Counted from the first letter of the stretch, positions 16,532-24,388 are shown. The stretch is 64,000 bases of DNA from Rhizobiales bacterium IMCC20636 (GCA_016865015.1 CP018226.1:1209001-1273000), one strand, 5' to 3'. The notes: generated by a model not told the origin, from the sequence alone. Made by a program: numbers and translations.

Positions 16532-17920
16532 TTGACGGATAGAGCCATAAAGCCTGACCCAACGAGGTCGCACGCCAGAGCCGGGGTTCTAAAAAGGCTG
16601 CGTATTTTCGGGGGCATCAAAAAGTTGCTGCCGAAAAGTCTGTTCGGGCGATCCCTGATTATTGTCGTGGCGCCCATGGTGTTGCTGCAATCTGTGCTGG
16701 CCTTTGTCTTTCTGGAGCGGCACTGGGAGTTGGTGACACAGCGCATGTCTGAAGCTGTTGCCCGGGAAATGGCGGCGGTGGTTGCGTTGATTGAGGCCTA
16801 TCCGCAAGAGTCCGATGTGCAAGCCATCATCGATATTGCGTCAAGAAATCTCAGTTTACGTGTGTCGGTTTTGCCGGAGGCCAGTCTGCCGACAGCTTCC
16901 AGCCAGCCATTTTTCAACCTGCTGGACCGGACATTGGCGCGGGAAATCAACACAGCGGTCAAAAAACCGTTCTGGATTGATACAGTTGGCGATTCCACTG
17001 TGATCGAGGCGCGTATTCTGCTGGATGACAAGGTGGTGCGCATTTTCGCCCGGCGCAGTCAGGCCTATGCCACCAACTCCCACATTTTCCTGGTCTGGAT
17101 GGTCGGCACGTCGCTGGTGCTTCTGTTTATTGCGGTGATCTTTCTGCGCAATCAAATAAGGCCAATTCAAAGACTTGCAAAAGCCGCAGAGCGATTTGGA
17201 CGCGGGCACTCTATTACGGATCTTGATCATTCAGGCGCGCGCGAAGTGCGGCAAGCCTCTCATGCGCTTGTCGAGATGGGCGAACGCATTGAGCGGCAGG
17301 TGGAGCAGCGCACGACAATGCTGGCCGGTGTCAGCCATGATCTACGCACCATCCTGACGCGGTTCCGGTTGCAATTGGCAATGATGGAGGCGTCGGAAGA
17401 CAGCCGGGCACTGCTGGAGGATGTCGATGACATGGAGGGCATGCTGAACGACTATATGGCATTTGCCAGCGACAATGCTCAGGAAGCAACCGCCAGTGCC
17501 GATCTCGACCAATTACTGGGCTCATTATGTGAGCATGCCAACCTTCAAAATGTGCCTTGCAGCTATTCCATAAAGGGCGAAACGCAGATTGATGTCAGGC
17601 CGAATGCTTTCAAGCGGTGTCTGGGCAATCTGGTCAGCAACGCGTGTCGGTATGGCACTTTAGTGGAGATCAGTGCTGTGCACGAGGATAACGTGTTGAC
17701 GATTATCATCGATGACAATGGGCCGGGTATTCCTGAAGGGGCCCGTGAGGATGTATTCAAGCCGTTTTTTCGTCTGGATGAGGCGCGTAATCAGGATGAG
17801 AGCGGCACCGGCCTAGGGCTTGCCATCGCTCGCGATATTGCTCTGGCGCATGGCGGCGAGATCAGTCTGGGGGACAGTCCTCTTGGCGGTCTGCGCGCAG
17901 AATTGACAGTCCCGCTGTGA
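16532..17920 (+). CDS. EnvZ-type sensor histidine kinase
   Basis: 462 aa inner-membrane kinase, partner of the preceding regulator. TM1 is at about 40-62, then a periplasmic sensor of about 120 residues, TM2 at about 185-207, and HAMP (about 208-258). The H-box GVSHDLRTIL has His269; the usual SHDLRTPL proline is Ile here. The N-box is LGNLVSNACRYG, G1 is DDNGPGIP and G2 is GTGLGLAIA. The only upstream start is TTG 16532, and TTG 16624, at the conserved KSLFGRSL segment, is an alternative. A GC-rich hairpin follows the stop. Confidence 0.9.
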   Translation: MTDRAIKPDPTRSHARAGVLKRLRIFGGIKKLLPKSLFGRSLIIVVAPMVLLQSVLAFVFLERHWELVTQRMSEAVAREMAAVVALIEAYPQESDVQAIIDIASRNLSLRVSVLPEASLPTASSQPFFNLLDRTLAREINTAVKKPFWIDTVGDSTVIEARILLDDKVVRIFARRSQAYATNSHIFLVWMVGTSLVLLFIAVIFLRNQIRPIQRLAKAAERFGRGHSITDLDHSGAREVRQASHALVEMGERIERQVEQRTTMLAGVSHDLRTILTRFRLQLAMMEASEDSRALLEDVDDMEGMLNDYMAFASDNAQEATASADLDQLLGSLCEHANLQNVPCSYSIKGETQIDVRPNAFKRCLGNLVSNACRYGTLVEISAVHEDNVLTIIIDDNGPGIPEGAREDVFKPFFRLDEARNQDESGTGLGLAIARDIALAHGGEISLGDSPLGGLRAELTVPL

Positions 17921-17922
17921 CG

Positions 17923-17949
17923 ACCTGGCCACCGCAAGGGCGGCCAGGT
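17923..17949 (+). terminator. GC-rich hairpin after the kinase gene
   Basis: ACCTGGCC (17923-17930) pairs with GGCCAGGT (17942-17949), two nt after the stop. No T-run follows, so it may stabilise the 3' end or need Rho. It sits between two convergent genes. Confidence 0.45.
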
Positions 17950-17990
17950 ACACAGGTCACTATTTGATCGACAAACAGGGTTTGCCTTTA

Positions 17991-18455
17991 TCAGGCGGCG
18001 TTTGCTTCGATCTGTTTTGAAGACACATTGCTGTTTGCAATTTCGATCTTGCGCGGCTTCATCGCTTCGGGAAGCTCGCGAACCAGGTCGATGTGCAACA
18101 GGCCATTTTCCAATTTAGCGCCAACAACATTGACATAGTCAGCCAGTTGGAAACGGCGTTCAAAGCTCCTGCCGGCAATTCCGCGATACAGAACATCGGC
18201 TGTTTCGTCTTCATTATCGGTTTTGTCGCCCTTTACGGTCAGACCGTTTTCCCGGCTCTCGATGCTGAGTTCGTCATCGCTGAACCCGGCAACAGCCATG
18301 CTGATCCGATAGGCGTTTTCGCCTGTGCGTTCGATATTGTAGGGGGGGTAGGATGATCCCGGTGTGTCAGTTGCAGCCATGCCGTCCAGCAATTTGAACA
18401 GGCGGTCAAAACCGACAGTGGATCGATACAGTGGGCTTACGTCGAAAGTGCGCAT
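17991..18455 (-). CDS. Small heat-shock protein, Hsp20/IbpA family
   Basis: A 154-aa ATP-independent holdase that binds unfolding proteins. The alpha-crystallin domain is at about 33-130 (YNIERTGENAYRISMAVAGF, NGLTVKGDK, GIAGRSFERRFQLADYV) and the C-terminal PRKIEI is the IXI-type oligomerisation motif. The N-terminal MRTFDVSPLYRSTVGFDRLF is typical of class A rhizobial sHsps. Regulation is visible: an RpoH-like promoter at 18585-18614 and a ROSE-like RNA thermometer over the ribosome site. Confidence 0.95.
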   Translation of the reverse strand: MRTFDVSPLYRSTVGFDRLFKLLDGMAATDTPGSSYPPYNIERTGENAYRISMAVAGFSDDELSIESRENGLTVKGDKTDNEDETADVLYRGIAGRSFERRFQLADYVNVVGAKLENGLLHIDLVRELPEAMKPRKIEIANSNVSSKQIEANAA

Positions 18456-18542
18456 ATCTATTCTCCATTGAGCAACAGTTACGATTTTTTACTCAGCAAA
18501 TTGAACCCTGACGGAGACATCTCGTGACCCTCGTCTTGTGGC
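18456..18542 (-). ncRNA. ROSE-like RNA thermometer in the hsp20 leader
   Basis: The 87-nt leader starts GCCACAAG, as ROSE elements often do. It ends with TTGCTC-AATG-GAGAA eleven nt before the ATG, so the U(U/C)GCU motif faces the GGAG ribosome site in a small hairpin. This is the hallmark of ROSE thermometers of rhizobial sHsp genes. Upstream stems (for example GGAGACAT with ATGTCTCC) are also present. Established for the family; here inferred from sequence without folding software. Confidence 0.6.
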
Positions 18543-18584
18543 GTTCGTTTTACTGTACAGACCCTGTATTGGCGTCTGCAGTAG

Positions 18585-18614
18585 AAATGTAGGTGTGCAT
18601 TTTTGTGATTCAAG
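18585..18614 (-). promoter_or_regulatory. RpoH (sigma-32) type promoter of hsp20
   Basis: On the minus strand CTTG (plus 18611-18614) is followed after exactly 17 nt by CCTACATTT (plus 18585-18593). This is close to the alphaproteobacterial RpoH consensus CTTG-N17/18-CYTATNT. Transcription would begin about 35 nt upstream of the ROSE-like element. Confidence 0.6.
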
Positions 18615-18806
18615 ATGTTTTCTTGTCTGCCGAAACAGCGGATTTTCAACGTTCAGACGGATTTCTCCCAACATGAACTGAAACTGAACGGAGCTTTCCG
18701 GTTTCGTTCAGCTTGGTTTTGGCATTGTCGCTTCATCAAAGTCCGGCCCAGCGAAGTTCGCATCTGAAACCCCATTTGGTCCGGGCATTATTTAAGGAGA
18801 AACAAG

Positions 18807-19157
18807 ATGTTGAAAAAAACATTGATCGCAGCTTCCGCCCTGACAATGGCGACATTCGCAACCGCACCGGCCCAGGCCGATAGCTTCTTTTTCGGATTTT
18901 CCGGTGGTAGTGGCGGATTTGGTGTTCACAGCAGCCATCGGACGCCACGCCACTTTCAGCCCCGTGCCGTCCATCGTGTCATGAGCCCTCAACAGATTCG
19001 CAAACATTTGCGCCAGAGCGGGTTTCGTGACTTCCGCAGGATCACGCGTCGAGGCGGTGACTACATCGTAGTTGCTAAAGCACACAAAGGCCGATTGGTG
19101 CGCTTGAGGGTGAATGCCTACACTGGTCGCATCGAGCGCCGCCATCGTATTGGCTAA
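18807..19157 (+). CDS. Small secreted PepSY-like basic protein
   Basis: 116 aa with a clear signal peptide (about 1-24, APAQA-DS). A Gly/Ser/Phe-rich stretch (FFFGFSGGSGGFG) leads into a basic region resembling a PepSY fold: IRKHLRQSGFRDFRRI, then GGDYIVVAKAHKGRLVRLRVNAYTGRI. Such proteins are common and uncharacterised in rhizobia. The ATG at 18807 is preceded by AAGGAGAAA (18793-18801), a strong ribosome site. Downstream lies a structured 3' region with a textbook terminator. Function is unknown. Confidence 0.85.
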   Translation: MLKKTLIAASALTMATFATAPAQADSFFFGFSGGSGGFGVHSSHRTPRHFQPRAVHRVMSPQQIRKHLRQSGFRDFRRITRRGGDYIVVAKAHKGRLVRLRVNAYTGRIERRHRIG

Positions 19158-19168
19158 CAGAATTGAAG

Positions 19169-19275
19169 TTTGCAGGGTCGTTCAACGGCACCCCCCGACG
19201 GCTGTGGCATCTGTAAGCAGTAGCCACACCAAACCCTGCAAATCCGGCGACGCTTCGGCGTCGCCGGTTTTTTTG
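19169..19275 (+). ncRNA. Structured RNA (candidate sRNA or 3'-UTR element) ending in a strong terminator
   Basis: A perfect 10-bp long-range pair TTTGCAGGGT (19169-19178) with ACCCTGCAAA (19233-19242) encloses GTCG/CGAC and a hairpin TGTGGC/GCCACA (19203-19208/19223-19228). A CACCCCCC segment is left unpaired. The terminator directly after it has a 10-bp stem (19244-19253/19258-19267), TTCG loop and seven Ts. The whole could be an sRNA processed from the upstream mRNA. No known family was recognised. Confidence 0.45.
19244..19274 (+). terminator. Rho-independent terminator
   Basis: CCGGCGACGC, TTCG, GCGTCGCCGG, then TTTTTTT (19268-19274). It ends the transcript of the secreted-protein gene and of the structured region in front of it. 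Confidence 0.92.
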
Positions 19276-19331
19276 CTTGCCTTATTGGCCTAAGATAGTA
19301 CCTCTTCAGCCAATTTGATGGGGATATTCAT

Positions 19332-20342
19332 GTGAGCCAAGCACTCATTTTGGAAACAGCAGAGACTGATACAGAAACCGCGGCGGAAGACCTGCGCCCC
19401 GGACTTGTTTCCGTTCCCGAGAATCCGACCCCTGAAGGCGCTGTTCTGCAATGGCTGGATAGCGGAGGCGTTGAGTTGCGCTGTGTGCGCTGGCCTGCCT
19501 CTGTACGCGATGTGCGTGGTACGGTTTGTCTGATTCAGGGCCGCAGTGAGTATATTGAAAAATATTACGAAGTGATCTCTGACCTGCGGGGCCGCGGGTT
19601 CGCTGTGCTTGCGTTTGATTTTCGCGGGCAGGGCGGTTCTGACCGGCTGTTGCAGCAACAGGACCGTGGGCATGTGGATCATTTTTCTGACTATGTGGCG
19701 GATCTTGAAACCGTCATGTCCGAAGTCCTGCTGCCTGAGTGCCCAGCCCCGTTTTATGCTTTGGCCCATTCCATGGGTGGAGCTGTCATGTTGCGCAGTC
19801 TGGAAAATGGCCGATTGGTTTTCGATCGGATCGTTTTGTCCGCGCCTATGGTGGGCTTGGCGCGCAAGAGGCCACGGCAGAAAACGTTGGCGAAAATCGT
19901 GCGATTCCTGAACGGGTTCGGCTTGGGGGAGCGCAAAATGCCGTTTTCCCGACAAACCGATTATGAAACTCTGAATATGGACCGCAATATCCTGACAAGT
20001 GATCCGGACCGATTTCAGAAAGCTGCCCGCATATTACGCAAGGCACCGTATCTGAGAATCAGCTCGCCTACGATCGGGTGGGTGCATTCAGCCTGTCAGG
20101 CGATGGAATCATTTGAGAATCCCGAATTCGGGTTCAACAATCGCACGCCCGTGCTGATGATTGCTTCAGGGAATGATGATGTTGTGTCATTGGCTGCCAT
20201 CGAGAAACTGGCAAATTCGATGCGCTCGATCTGGCATATTGTGATTCCCGGTGCCCGTCACGAAATCATGCAGGAGCGGGATTCGTTGCGCAATCAATTT
20301 TGGGCGGCGTTTGATGCGTTCATACCCGGAACCGAGATTTAA
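19332..20342 (+). CDS. Alpha/beta hydrolase, lysophospholipase L2 (PldB)-like
   Basis: 336 aa without a signal peptide. It has an alpha/beta-hydrolase (hydrolase_4) fold with FDFRGQGGSDR near residue 100, the nucleophile elbow ALAHSMGGAVM (Ser near 150), Asp in SGNDDVV near 280 and His in GARHEIM near 315, so the full triad is present. The likely substrates are lysophospholipids or monoacylglycerols. The start is GTG 19332; the overlapping ATG at 19330 runs straight into TGA. It converges on hisN with 8 nt between stops. Confidence 0.88.
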   Translation: MSQALILETAETDTETAAEDLRPGLVSVPENPTPEGAVLQWLDSGGVELRCVRWPASVRDVRGTVCLIQGRSEYIEKYYEVISDLRGRGFAVLAFDFRGQGGSDRLLQQQDRGHVDHFSDYVADLETVMSEVLLPECPAPFYALAHSMGGAVMLRSLENGRLVFDRIVLSAPMVGLARKRPRQKTLAKIVRFLNGFGLGERKMPFSRQTDYETLNMDRNILTSDPDRFQKAARILRKAPYLRISSPTIGWVHSACQAMESFENPEFGFNNRTPVLMIASGNDDVVSLAAIEKLANSMRSIWHIVIPGARHEIMQERDSLRNQFWAAFDAFIPGTEI

Positions 20343-20350
20343 CGGATTTG

Positions 20351-21190
20351 TCAATCGGTAAGAATCGCGCGGGATTTTTCATGCAGTTCCGGATTGGCCG
20401 CAGCCAGGATTTGCAGGCGCTCGCGATCGTTCAATCCCACGACAGGGTTGCCCTGCCATGTGGTGACCTTGCCGCCTGCCGCTTCGATGATTGGAACAAG
20501 CGCGGCAATATCATAAATCTGCAGCCCTGCCTCAACCACGAGATCGACGAATCCGCTGGCGATCATGGCATATCCATAACAATCGGCACCATAACGGGCC
20601 AATTGGCAGCTTTGCTCCAATCGGTCGTAATGTTCTCGTTCTGGCGCTATCATGAGCGCTGGATCAGTTGTGAACAGGGTTGCCTGGCTGAGGGCCTGAT
20701 GTTGCCTGGTTGCCAGACGTTGCGGCTGTGCATCCGCCCCCATGGCCGAGAGCCAGGCATGGTTGCCGGCACCAACAAAAATTTCGCCCAGAACAGGTTG
20801 TATCATGGCTCCAAGAATCGGTTTCCCCTGATGACACAGCGCGATCAAAGTACCCCACAGCGGCAAACCTGAGACAAAAAGCCTGGTGCCGTCAATCGGG
20901 TCCAGAACCCAGACAAATTCGGCATCAAGGTTTTCGGCACCATATTCTTCGCCCAGAATCCCATGCGTTGGGAAATGTTGATTTATGTACTGTCTGAGCG
21001 CAGCTTCAGCATTCTTGTCGGCGATGGTCACCGGATCAAACGCTCCGGCAGAATCGCCAGAGCCACTGGCCAGTTTGTTTTCGACCCGTAACGGTCGACG
21101 AAAATGCGGGAGCGTTTCCGCTGCTGCTATGTCTGCCATTTCCAGGATAATCTCCGGGACACCTTGCTGTGTTGAAAATTCATATTGCAT
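20351..21190 (-). CDS. hisN: Histidinol-phosphatase, inositol-monophosphatase family
   Basis: 279 aa member of the Mg-dependent IMPase family. The metal site is formed by GEEYG (Glu81/82) and DPIDGT (Asp97, Asp100), plus a C-terminal Asp in LQIYDIAAL. The length and the local motif DGTRLFVSGLPLWGTLIAL match the alphaproteobacterial HisN group that replaces HisB-type phosphatase in histidine synthesis, not SuhB. The ATG start is at 21190. It is convergent with the preceding hydrolase, with an AT-rich upstream region of about 180 nt. Confidence 0.87.
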   Translation of the reverse strand: MQYEFSTQQGVPEIILEMADIAAAETLPHFRRPLRVENKLASGSGDSAGAFDPVTIADKNAEAALRQYINQHFPTHGILGEEYGAENLDAEFVWVLDPIDGTRLFVSGLPLWGTLIALCHQGKPILGAMIQPVLGEIFVGAGNHAWLSAMGADAQPQRLATRQHQALSQATLFTTDPALMIAPEREHYDRLEQSCQLARYGADCYGYAMIASGFVDLVVEAGLQIYDIAALVPIIEAAGGKVTTWQGNPVVGLNDRERLQILAAANPELHEKSRAILTD

Positions 21191-21378
21191 GGCTGGTATG
21201 CATTCCTTGCATGGCTTGAGATCTCAGCAAAACCCGAATGTCGGCGATTACATTTAAACTATTGATAAAAAAACATAAAATTTAGAACATTTAATACTCG
21301 TGCGTACTTTTGAGGTTTTCTTACGGTCGATTTTGCAGGGTGACAGTGAGATTGGTAGTAGAAAAGTGCTTTCCCGGC

Positions 21379-21409
21379 TTGACTTTTGTGCGCTGCACCC
21401 GCATATATG
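21379..21409 (+). promoter_or_regulatory. Promoter of the candidate sRNA
   Basis: TTGACT at 21379-21384 (as CTTGACT, the favoured alphaproteobacterial -35) is 17 nt from CATATA (21402-21407). The overlapping TATATG at 21404-21409 would give 19 nt. The predicted start is near 21413-21416. Confidence 0.6.
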
Positions 21410-21412
21410 CTG

Positions 21413-21510
21413 CATAGCAACATTCACTCCTCCCGAGTGTTGCTTCCGCCCCTTGTGGGCGTTTCCTCCCTAGACTTTAGGCCGCAGCTTCTTGCTGCGG
21501 CTTTTTTTTT
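21413..21510 (+). ncRNA. Trans-acting sRNA with two anti-Shine-Dalgarno motifs (alpha-r14/alpha-r15-like)
   Basis: About 98 nt with its own promoter. Hairpin 1 is AGCAA-CATT-CACTC / GAGTG-TTGCT (21416-21444) and exposes CTCCTCCC in its loop. Hairpin 2 is CGCCC/GGGCG (21447-21451/21457-21461). A single-stranded TTTCCTCCC (21462-21470) follows, then terminator GCCGCAGC/GCTGCGGC (21481-21488/21494-21501) and nine Ts. Two CCTCCC motifs able to pair with ribosome sites are the hallmark of alphaproteobacterial sRNAs such as NfeR1 (alpha-r14) and AbcR (alpha-r15), which repress many transporter mRNAs with Hfq. The exact family is undecided. Confidence 0.7.
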
Positions 21511-21526
21511 GAGTTTTTTTGCCGAG

Positions 21527-22507
21527 CTATTCAGCCGCCAGCGGTTTGGCAAATCCGTCATTGGTTGAGGCAAAGCAGGGGTGCTCCATCAGTTCTTCTA
21601 CAAACTGACCGAGGGATGTCTGTAGCGGCTCAAATCCTGCATGGCGCTGCAAGGTGACCTCGTCCATGTACAGACGGCGGTTGATCTCAATTTGAAACGC
21701 ATTCAGACCACGTTGCGGCCGACCATAATGCTCCGTAATGAATCCACCTGCATATGGTCGGTTCTTTGCCACCGAAAAACCGGCCTGCCTGAGTAAAGTC
21801 ACGGCATAGTCAATCAGGTCGGCCCGGCAGCTTGTGCCATACCGGTCCCCAACAATCATGTCAGGACGCGTATCTGTATCACCATTTGTGGTCTTACCAC
21901 CTTGCTGTGATGGCATTGAATGACAATCAATCAGCAAGGCGTGTCCAAATCTGCCATGGGTTCGCGCCAGCAAATGTCGCAAACTGTCATGATAGGGTCG
22001 GTAAATCAGTTCTACACGGGCCAGGGCGTCTCTCGGATCCAATTTGGTGGTATAGATATCCCGGTTTTCCGCAACGATGCGCGCGACGGTGCCAAGACCG
22101 CCAGTGACGCGCATGGACCCTGTGTTGGCATAGGGAGGCAGAGGCGCGAAGAACATACGTGCATCCAGTTCGTATGGCTCCCGATTTACATCGAGGTAGG
22201 CACGAGGGAAATTTGCCTGCTGTAATACAGCGCCAAATCCAGGTGCCGCTTTGAAGAGCCTGTGAACATCCATGTCCTCGGATGCGCGTATGGTGAGAGA
22301 GTCCAGTCTCGACAGATTCAGGAAACGTTCTGGATAGACTGCGCCGCTGTGGGGAGAGTTGAAGATAACGGGCCTGGTCTGGTTTTCCGCTCCCAGAACT
22401 TCAAATGATGGCGTGATGGGAAAATCGTTGAACGATTCGTACGCCGATAAATCCGTCGCATGATCCATTTCGGCGGTTTCAGCCTTGGTGTCGGAATAAT
22501 CTGTCAT
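21527..22507 (-). CDS. N-formylglutamate amidohydrolase family protein (copy 1)
   Basis: 326 aa from ATG 22507; the frame is open to 22630, but that extension looks non-coding. The fold is related to zinc amidohydrolases. FNSPHSGAVYP near residue 50 holds a metal His, IDCHSMP near 200 another, and the C-terminal part has TEHYGRPQRGLNAFQIEINR. The family releases formate from N-formylglutamate in histidine degradation, but no hut genes are near, so the substrate may be another N-acyl amino acid. A second, shorter paralogue lies at 27746. The sRNA gene is directly downstream on the other strand. Confidence 0.85.
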   Translation of the reverse strand: MTDYSDTKAETAEMDHATDLSAYESFNDFPITPSFEVLGAENQTRPVIFNSPHSGAVYPERFLNLSRLDSLTIRASEDMDVHRLFKAAPGFGAVLQQANFPRAYLDVNREPYELDARMFFAPLPPYANTGSMRVTGGLGTVARIVAENRDIYTTKLDPRDALARVELIYRPYHDSLRHLLARTHGRFGHALLIDCHSMPSQQGGKTTNGDTDTRPDMIVGDRYGTSCRADLIDYAVTLLRQAGFSVAKNRPYAGGFITEHYGRPQRGLNAFQIEINRRLYMDEVTLQRHAGFEPLQTSLGQFVEELMEHPCFASTNDGFAKPLAAE

Positions 22508-22862
22508 TATCACTATCGTGTCAGGAATTTTTCGTTTCGTCCAATCATGCGCTTTGCGCCTTTGCAGAGGGTATAATCGCCTGAATCCATCAGAGCAGAC
22601 AAGCGCCAATGTTGCGAAACAATATGACACAGATTTAATGCCATTTTTCTTTTCAGGTGATGGACAACGTTTGATTCAAACATTTACCATATTGTCGGTT
22701 TTTTGACGCGGTAAGCTTGTTCTACATCTGAGATATGGCATCAGAACGGCATCTGGTGACAGTCACGCTTTCGATACCGTTCCGTTTCCAATGTGGACAG
22801 CACCGGTCAAAATGATATTGATGAGCAATGACGGCGCTGTCCGGCAAAAAGGAAACAAATAT

Positions 22863-23222
22863 ATGGCCCATATTCTGCTGGCTGAAGATGACGACGATAT
22901 GCGCCGTTTTCTGACGAAGGCATTGCAAACAGCGGGGCACACCGTTGTTGATTTCGACAATGGAAGAAGTGCTTACGAGCGCATGCGTGAAGAGCCCTTC
23001 ACGGTGCTTCTGACCGATATCGTCATGCCGGAAATGGATGGCATTGAATTGGCCAGAAAGGCGACTGAACTCGATCCGGATCTGAAAGTCATGTTCATTA
23101 CCGGCTTTGCGGCCGTTGCCCTTAATCCTGATTCCAATGCGCCAAAAGATGCCAAGGTCTTGTCGAAACCGTTTCATTTGCGTGATCTTGTGAGTGAAGT
23201 TGACCGCCTTTTGGCTGCATAA
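22863..23222 (+). CDS. cpdR: Single-domain response regulator CpdR
   Basis: A 119-aa stand-alone receiver that, when unphosphorylated, recruits ClpXP to the cell pole and primes degradation of cell-cycle proteins; it is phosphorylated through CckA-ChpT. The acidic pocket is AEDDDD, phospho-Asp52 is in LLTDIVMPEMDG, and the later sites are FITGFAA and VLSKPFHLRDL. The C-terminal LLAA resembles the degradation tag of CpdR. The start is ATG 22863 (AAGGAAA at 22850-22856); an upstream extension to 22791 is unlikely. Confidence 0.92.
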   Translation: MAHILLAEDDDDMRRFLTKALQTAGHTVVDFDNGRSAYERMREEPFTVLLTDIVMPEMDGIELARKATELDPDLKVMFITGFAAVALNPDSNAPKDAKVLSKPFHLRDLVSEVDRLLAA

Positions 23223-23329
23223 GCAGTCAATGGTGCGTTTTTCCTGATATCAGGCCTTGCGTGTACGGGCTGGCTTTTGTATATCGCTTCATCTTCTCAC
23301 GTCAGATCTGTGGCGATTGTGAAACAGCG

Positions 23330-23404
23330 GGGCGCGTAGCTCAGCGGTAGAGCACTACATTGACATTGTAGGGGTCACTGGTTCAATCCCAGTCGTGCCC
23401 ACCA
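23330..23404 (+). tRNA. tRNA-Val (anticodon GAC)
   Basis: 75 nt including the encoded CCA. The acceptor GGGCGCG pairs with CGTGCCC (one G-U), followed by A and CCA. The D-arm is GCTCAGCGGTAGAGC, the anticodon stem CTACA/TGTAG holds the loop TTGACAT with anticodon GAC, and the T-arm contains GGTTCAATCC. It is a complete cloverleaf. Confidence 0.97.
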
Positions 23405-23470
23405 TTGTTTCACGGTAGACCGGATTTTGACACAAAGCAGAACTTAATTGCGAACTCTTAGAGTAAACAG

Positions 23471-23596
23471 ATGAAAATCAAGAATTCACTGCGTTCCCTT
23501 AAAAATCGCGACCGCGACAATCGTCTCGTGCGCCGTAAGGGCCGGGTTTATGTGATCAATAAGGTCAAGCGCCGCTTTAAAGCCCGTCAGGGCTGA
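23471..23596 (+). CDS. rpmJ: 50S ribosomal protein L36
   Basis: A 41-aa very basic protein beginning [13 protein letters not shown] and ending KRRFKARQG. This is the zinc-free (C-minus) type of L36, with no cysteines, as usual in Hyphomicrobiales, where rpmJ is a solitary gene. ATG 23471 follows TTAGAGTAAACAG. A good terminator follows at 23642. It lies 66 nt after tRNA-Val and may share its transcript. Confidence 0.96.
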   Translation: MKIKNSLRSLKNRDRDNRLVRRKGRVYVINKVKRRFKARQG

Positions 23597-23641
23597 TTCA
23601 CCATGCCTGGCATCTGCCTGGCATGGTTGAACGCGGATTGA

Positions 23642-23671
23642 GGCACGTGAAGTTTTTCACGGGCCCTTTTT
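23642..23671 (+). terminator. Terminator after rpmJ
   Basis: GGCaCGTGAA (23642-23651) pairs with TTCACGgGCC (23656-23665), with one mismatch, followed by CTTTTTG. It starts 46 nt after the rpmJ stop. Confidence 0.8.
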
Positions 23672-23730
23672 GTGTTAACAAATTATTTTTTGTCATTTGC
23701 ATTTTCAGTCCAGAGCGCTAGACTTTCTCC

Positions 23731-24315
23731 ATGTTGTATTCAGGGAAATTCATCCATAGCGTTCGATTGGCCGGAATGGCTGCCATAATTGCAATGGCAT
23801 CCGGCGCGTCTTGCTTTGCCGAAGAACTGCCCTTGTCAGACCGTCTCGACCGTCTGTTCACCGAGCTTCAGTCTTCTGATAGTGAAATGGCGGCCAAACG
23901 TATTGCCTCTCAGATTGATAATCTGTGGCGCGGGGCACAGGGTGAAACTGCGCGGTTGTTGCTCAACCGGGCTGATGAGGCGATTGCCGACGAGGACTTC
24001 GCTCTGGCAATAGACGTGCTGGATCAGTTGATTGCGCTTGAGCCAGAATTTGCTGAGGCCTGGAATCGCCGTGCAACCGTTTATTTCCTGAAAAATGAAT
24101 ATGGGCCATCTCTGGCGGATATCGCGGTTACATTGTCTCTTGAGCCAAGGCATTTTGGTGCTTTGACCGGACTTGGTCTGATGCTTGAGGATCTGGGTGA
24201 CGATGTTCGGGCCTATGCCGCCTTGAAGCGTGCATTGGAATTGAACCCGTTTCAGGAAGATGTCCGGATGGAACTGGAAGCCCTGGAACGCAGCGCGCTG
24301 GGGCAGCCGATCTAA
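23731..24315 (+). CDS. Periplasmic tetratricopeptide-repeat protein
   Basis: 194 aa with a signal peptide (about 1-30, ASCFA-EE) and then about three TPR-type helix pairs. ARLLLNRADEAIADEDFALAI, EFAEAWNRRATVYFLKNEY and HFGALTGLGLMLEDLGDDVRAYAAL show the repeat spacing of A/G and aromatic positions. It is probably a scaffold for an envelope complex; no partner can be named. It is monocistronic, and the downstream gene is convergent. The ATG start gives a complete signal peptide. Confidence 0.85.
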   Translation: MLYSGKFIHSVRLAGMAAIIAMASGASCFAEELPLSDRLDRLFTELQSSDSEMAAKRIASQIDNLWRGAQGETARLLLNRADEAIADEDFALAIDVLDQLIALEPEFAEAWNRRATVYFLKNEYGPSLADIAVTLSLEPRHFGALTGLGLMLEDLGDDVRAYAALKRALELNPFQEDVRMELEALERSALGQPI

Positions 24316-24388
24316 CCGTACTCCAATCGTCTGAATTCAAACAACTGAAGCACGGTTTTTTCCAGGTGCAGATCGTCAGCCAGCCAGC

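Noticed and set aside
22508-22630. N-terminal extension of the first amidohydrolase
   Set aside because: The extra 41 residues are unlike the family and rich in Cys/Arg; ATG 22507 gives a normal protein.
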